From the NCBI GenBank assembly GCA_038117225.1, contig JAYOFM010000097.1:1-15134 (forward strand): a DNA stretch of 15,134 nucleotides, written 5' to 3'. Under the pieces are notes generated by a model. That model did no database searches and was not told where the DNA came from. It was given only the letters and a program-made list of their open reading frames with translations. Shown here piece after piece: positions 12,240 to 15,134 of this stretch; positions within the stretch are counted from its first letter, which is position 1; each line of letters begins with the position of its first letter. The DNA comes from JAYOFM01 sp038117225 (GTDB taxonomy: Bacteria > Pseudomonadota > Alphaproteobacteria > Rhodospirillales > Casp-alpha2). Both the position numbers and the translations under genes were made by a program.

Positions 12240-15093
12240 AACCCGTCCAGCCGAGTCCGGCGGAGACACTGTTGATCGCCAGCATTACCGGGACGCTCTT
12301 GCTCAATGGCGGCGTTCCGGCCGCCGCCGCCGCCCGGTGATCGGCAATGAGTGTCGCCTGTTTGACTCCCACGTCCCGCAACGCGCTGAAACGCCGGTTC
12401 ATGCGGACCAGATATTCCGGAAACCGGTCGCACAGTTCGCTTTCGCCGGTCAGGCGTAGGATTTCCTCCTCGGTGTGCCGGAACTCGGTGTCGATCATTG
12501 TTCGCACGGAGGCGACGTCGTTTTCCTCCGGTGCCAGTCGGGCAAACGCGGCCCCGACCACTGGATCGACAAGCAGCAATGCCTTTTCCGCCTCGTCAAC
12601 CATCAGGCGGAATAGCGGCATTTCGTTGAACAGGCGATGCAGCATCTCCGTCCCGGCGCTGCCGCGTATTCGAACGAATGCGCGCATGGCATGACCAAGG
12701 CCGTACCAGCCGGGCACCAATTGGCGGTTTTGGCTCCAGGCGAACATCCAGGGGATGGCGCGCAATGCCCCGAGACCGCCGTCCGTGCGCCGGCGCTCGG
12801 GCCGCGAGCCCAATTTGAGAAGCGACAACTCCCGCAACGGACTAGCGGCCTCGAAATAAGTTACGAAGCCCGGGTGTCCGACCAACGCGCGGTAGGCATC
12901 GACTGACAGACTGGCCAGCGCGTCCATGGCTTCCTCGATATCACCAGCGACTGGCGTGCCCATGGCGTCCGCATGGCGAAAAATACTCGCCGCCAGAATA
13001 TCCAGATGCCCACGGCAGGCTTCGCCATCGCCGTAGTGGGTGCTGACGACTTCGCCCTGTTCGGTCATGCTGATGCGGCGCCCCGTGGTGCCGGGTGGCT
13101 GTGCGGCGATGGCGCGGCCGGTCGGCGCGCCGCCGCGACCGATGGAACCGCCTCGACCGTGAAAGAAGGCAATGTCGATGCCGTCGTCACGGCCGACCTC
13201 GGCGAGTTGCCGCTGCGCCTTGAAGATTGCCCAGTTGGCGCCGACGAACCCGGCATCCTTGTTGGAATCGGAATAGCCGATCATGGCTTCCAGCAGCATG
13301 CCATGGTGCGCCGCGGTGCGGCGAACCACGGCATTGCGCAGCAACTCGGCCATAATTCGCGGCGCCGCTTGCAAATCGTCCAGGGTCTCGAACAGGGGTA
13401 CGACCAGCAGCGTCGAGGTCTCGGCGCCTGCTGGCCCCTCGAACAGGCCGGACCACTTGGCCAACAGATAGGTGGCCAGGATGTCGGTGGTGCTGGACGT
13501 GTTGGAGATGATCATGCGACCGAAGGCGCGGCGGTCGATCGTACCGTTGAGCTCACGCGGCAATTGGAATGTCGCCAGCAGGTCCGCTGAGTCGGCCCCC
13601 AGGTTCTGGTCAACGGCAAGCGCGCCGGGCGCACCCGCGAGCGCGGCCTCGATCCATTGCCGCCATGACGGGTTGTTGGCCGGATCGTTGAGTGGCGGCA
13701 TCGCCTCGGCGGACGGCATCAACGATGCAATTTCGTGCAGACAAGCATGAACAGCCGAGGCATTTACACGGAGATCGAGCGATGCGAAATGAAATCCGAA
13801 GCAAGCCGCCTGACGCCACAATGGTCGAATGTACCAGCGCGCCAGATCGCCACAGTCCGCGGCGATCAGTGCGCGCTCGAGCAGCGCCAGATCGTCGGCG
13901 AATTCGACACTATCGCGATAACCGTTCGGGCTGCTGGCGGCGTTGCCAGTGTCCGACGGGGCGACGTGTGCGGCCGTGGCGGATATCTTGTCGATTAGAC
14001 AGGTCAGGTAATGACGGAACACCTCGCCGGGGTTGCGGGCTAGGATATCGGCACCGTTGCCGGCATGGTCGAGCATCGTGTCGAGGCGCTGTTGAAATGC
14101 ATCGTCAATGGACACCGCGCGGCCGGCGATCGACAGCACATCGCGCGCCGCCACCAACTGGCGCCGGTGGCAGGCCAGGGCGGCGGTACGGTGTTTCATC
14201 ACCGTCCGCCGGGTGGTCGCGCAGGTCACATTGGGATTGCCGTCCCGATCCCCACCGATCCATGTCCCGAAGCTCAGGAAATTGGGCACCGCGTCGACGA
14301 GTTCCGGAACCACCCCCGCCACGTCGCGTTCGATATTTTCATAGAATTCCGGAAGCTGGTCGAAGATGACATTTTCGAAGAAAAACAGGTTCCAGTCTGA
14401 TTCCTGATCGACGGTGGGGCGCTGCCGACGGAGCTCCCCCGTCAGCCACAGAAGATCAATATCGGTGCGCAGGCCGGCGATCATTTTGCGGCGTTCGTGG
14501 CCCGATTGGCGCAGCTGCTCCAGGGCGCTGAGCCGGGCATGAATGCGGCGGTGAATTTGCAGGACGGTGACGCGCTTGGATTCGGTGGGGTGAGCAGTCA
14601 TCACCGGCATCACCGTTGGCAGCGTTTTCAGCGCCTGGTGCAGGGACGAGACACCGTCGGAGCGGCGCGCGTGGTCGACGATGAAGGCGTGGACCGACCC
14701 GGGTACTGGATGAGTTGTGTGATCGGAGGCCGCCGTCATGCGCGCCGTCGCCGTCGCCACCTGTTCGGCGATTCCCAACAGTTGCAGGCGCATGCCGGTG
14801 ATCTGAAGAACCAACGTGGTGTCGCGACCGCGGGCGAACAGATTGGCGTCATCCATGACCACGTCGACGAGGCGCGGGTGGCGCAACCTGATCACATCAT
14901 ACAGCAGGCTCAGCAACAGATTGCCGAGACGCGCGGCCGTCGGCGCGGTGGCGGAAACCGACTGGGCGATACTGTCTGACGGGAGCCCCGCGCGGCTTGG
15001 CGCATCGATCACGGTCGAACTCTCGTTGGGGGCCATGATCGTGGCGGAACCGGTCCGCGTCTCAAACCGCGTGGAGGATGCGGTCGCGGACAT
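12238..15093 (-). CDS. ppc: Phosphoenolpyruvate carboxylase
   Basis: A 951-residue cytosolic enzyme that adds bicarbonate to phosphoenolpyruvate to make oxaloacetate, refilling the citric acid cycle. All signature regions are present: VMTAHPTES with catalytic H168, FGTWIGGDRDGNPNVT, SDSNKDAG with K612, and FFHGRGGSIGRGGAP (643-657) with R653, equivalents of E. coli H138, K546 and R587. The C-terminus ends in TG after a hydrophobic helix, as in other members, so the TAA stop is genuine. It is longer than the E. coli enzyme (883 residues). Extra length lies in a Ser/Thr/Ala-rich N-terminal tail of about 30 residues and about 36 residues between H168 and K612. The start at 15093 gives the longest frame; an ATG 19 codons later is possible, and neither has a clear ribosome binding site. 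Probably monocistronic. Confidence 0.97.
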   Translation of the reverse strand: MSATASSTRFETRTGSATIMAPNESSTVIDAPSRAGLPSDSIAQSVSATAPTAARLGNLLLSLLYDVIRLRHPRLVDVVMDDANLFARGRDTTLVLQITGMRLQLLGIAEQVATATARMTAASDHTTHPVPGSVHAFIVDHARRSDGVSSLHQALKTLPTVMPVMTAHPTESKRVTVLQIHRRIHARLSALEQLRQSGHERRKMIAGLRTDIDLLWLTGELRRQRPTVDQESDWNLFFFENVIFDQLPEFYENIERDVAGVVPELVDAVPNFLSFGTWIGGDRDGNPNVTCATTRRTVMKHRTAALACHRRQLVAARDVLSIAGRAVSIDDAFQQRLDTMLDHAGNGADILARNPGEVFRHYLTCLIDKISATAAHVAPSDTGNAASSPNGYRDSVEFADDLALLERALIAADCGDLARWYIRPLWRQAACFGFHFASLDLRVNASAVHACLHEIASLMPSAEAMPPLNDPANNPSWRQWIEAALAGAPGALAVDQNLGADSADLLATFQLPRELNGTIDRRAFGRMIISNTSSTTDILATYLLAKWSGLFEGPAGAETSTLLVVPLFETLDDLQAAPRIMAELLRNAVVRRTAAHHGMLLEAMIGYSDSNKDAGFVGANWAIFKAQRQLAEVGRDDGIDIAFFHGRGGSIGRGGAPTGRAIAAQPPGTTGRRISMTEQGEVVSTHYGDGEACRGHLDILAASIFRHADAMGTPVAGDIEEAMDALASLSVDAYRALVGHPGFVTYFEAASPLRELSLLKLGSRPERRRTDGGLGALRAIPWMFAWSQNRQLVPGWYGLGHAMRAFVRIRGSAGTEMLHRLFNEMPLFRLMVDEAEKALLLVDPVVGAAFARLAPEENDVASVRTMIDTEFRHTEEEILRLTGESELCDRFPEYLVRMNRRFSALRDVGVKQATLIADHRAAAAAGTPPLSKSVPVMLAINSVSAGLGWTG

Positions 15094-15134
15094 CGCGAAC
15101 CGTATCGCCCATGCATGCGGGTGTCGTCGCCACG

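Noticed and set aside
13692..14369. 225-codon plus-strand frame
   Set aside because: Antisense to ppc, Arg/Ser/Pro-rich shadow without domain features.

Overview
The window reads as a high-GC alphaproteobacterial chromosome segment, most likely of the Rhodospirillales or a close relative. The evidence is the GC-rich third codon positions, a PleC/DivJ-like HisKA domain in the GGDEF/EAL protein, the citramalate synthase/TrmJ pair, an FNR/FixK-type operator, and two conserved small proteins that resemble alphaproteobacterial hypothetical proteins. This placement is by recollection of families, not by a search. No phage, integrase, insertion sequence, CRISPR array, tRNA or rRNA was seen.

Layout. 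1-53 holds the probable start of a leftward gene that leaves the window. 222-1196 (+) is an agmatinase/arginase-family ureohydrolase. 1333-4029 (+) is a tight three-gene module: a secreted PstS-like binding protein, a membrane histidine kinase and a single-domain receiver protein. 4030-4972 is decayed. It contains the C-terminal remnant of a DUF488 gene (+) with a frameshift, and a leftward secreted coiled-coil gene interrupted by an in-frame TAG. 5069-5581 (-) is an Hsp20 chaperone. Its leader contains an exact FNR/FixK box, a well-placed -10 element and a possible ROSE-like RNA thermometer. 5704-8146 (-) holds cimA followed by trmJ. 8315-8821 (+) is a conserved protein of unknown function. 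8830-11205 (-) is a HisKA-PAS-PAS-GGDEF-EAL protein whose EAL domain is cut by an in-frame TAA. 11264-11578 (-) is a small conserved hypothetical gene, 11626-12225 (+) a formyltransferase-fold protein, and 12238-15093 (-) phosphoenolpyruvate carboxylase.

How the genes work together. ppc (oxaloacetate supply), cimA (2-oxobutyrate for isoleucine from pyruvate) and the ureohydrolase are central carbon and nitrogen metabolism; trmJ is tRNA modification. The binding protein/kinase/receiver module and the c-di-GMP protein are signalling genes. The most interesting points are the apparent dual control of hsp20 (oxygen-type operator plus RNA structure over the start codon), the binding protein/kinase/receiver module, the phosphoacceptor domain without an ATPase fused to c-di-GMP domains, and three broken reading frames in 15 kb. 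Intact genes here end in TAA, TAG and TGA at family-typical C-termini, so the breaks are not explained by a reassigned stop codon. The only stretch over 300 bases without an intact gene is 4030-4363, which holds the DUF488 remnant.
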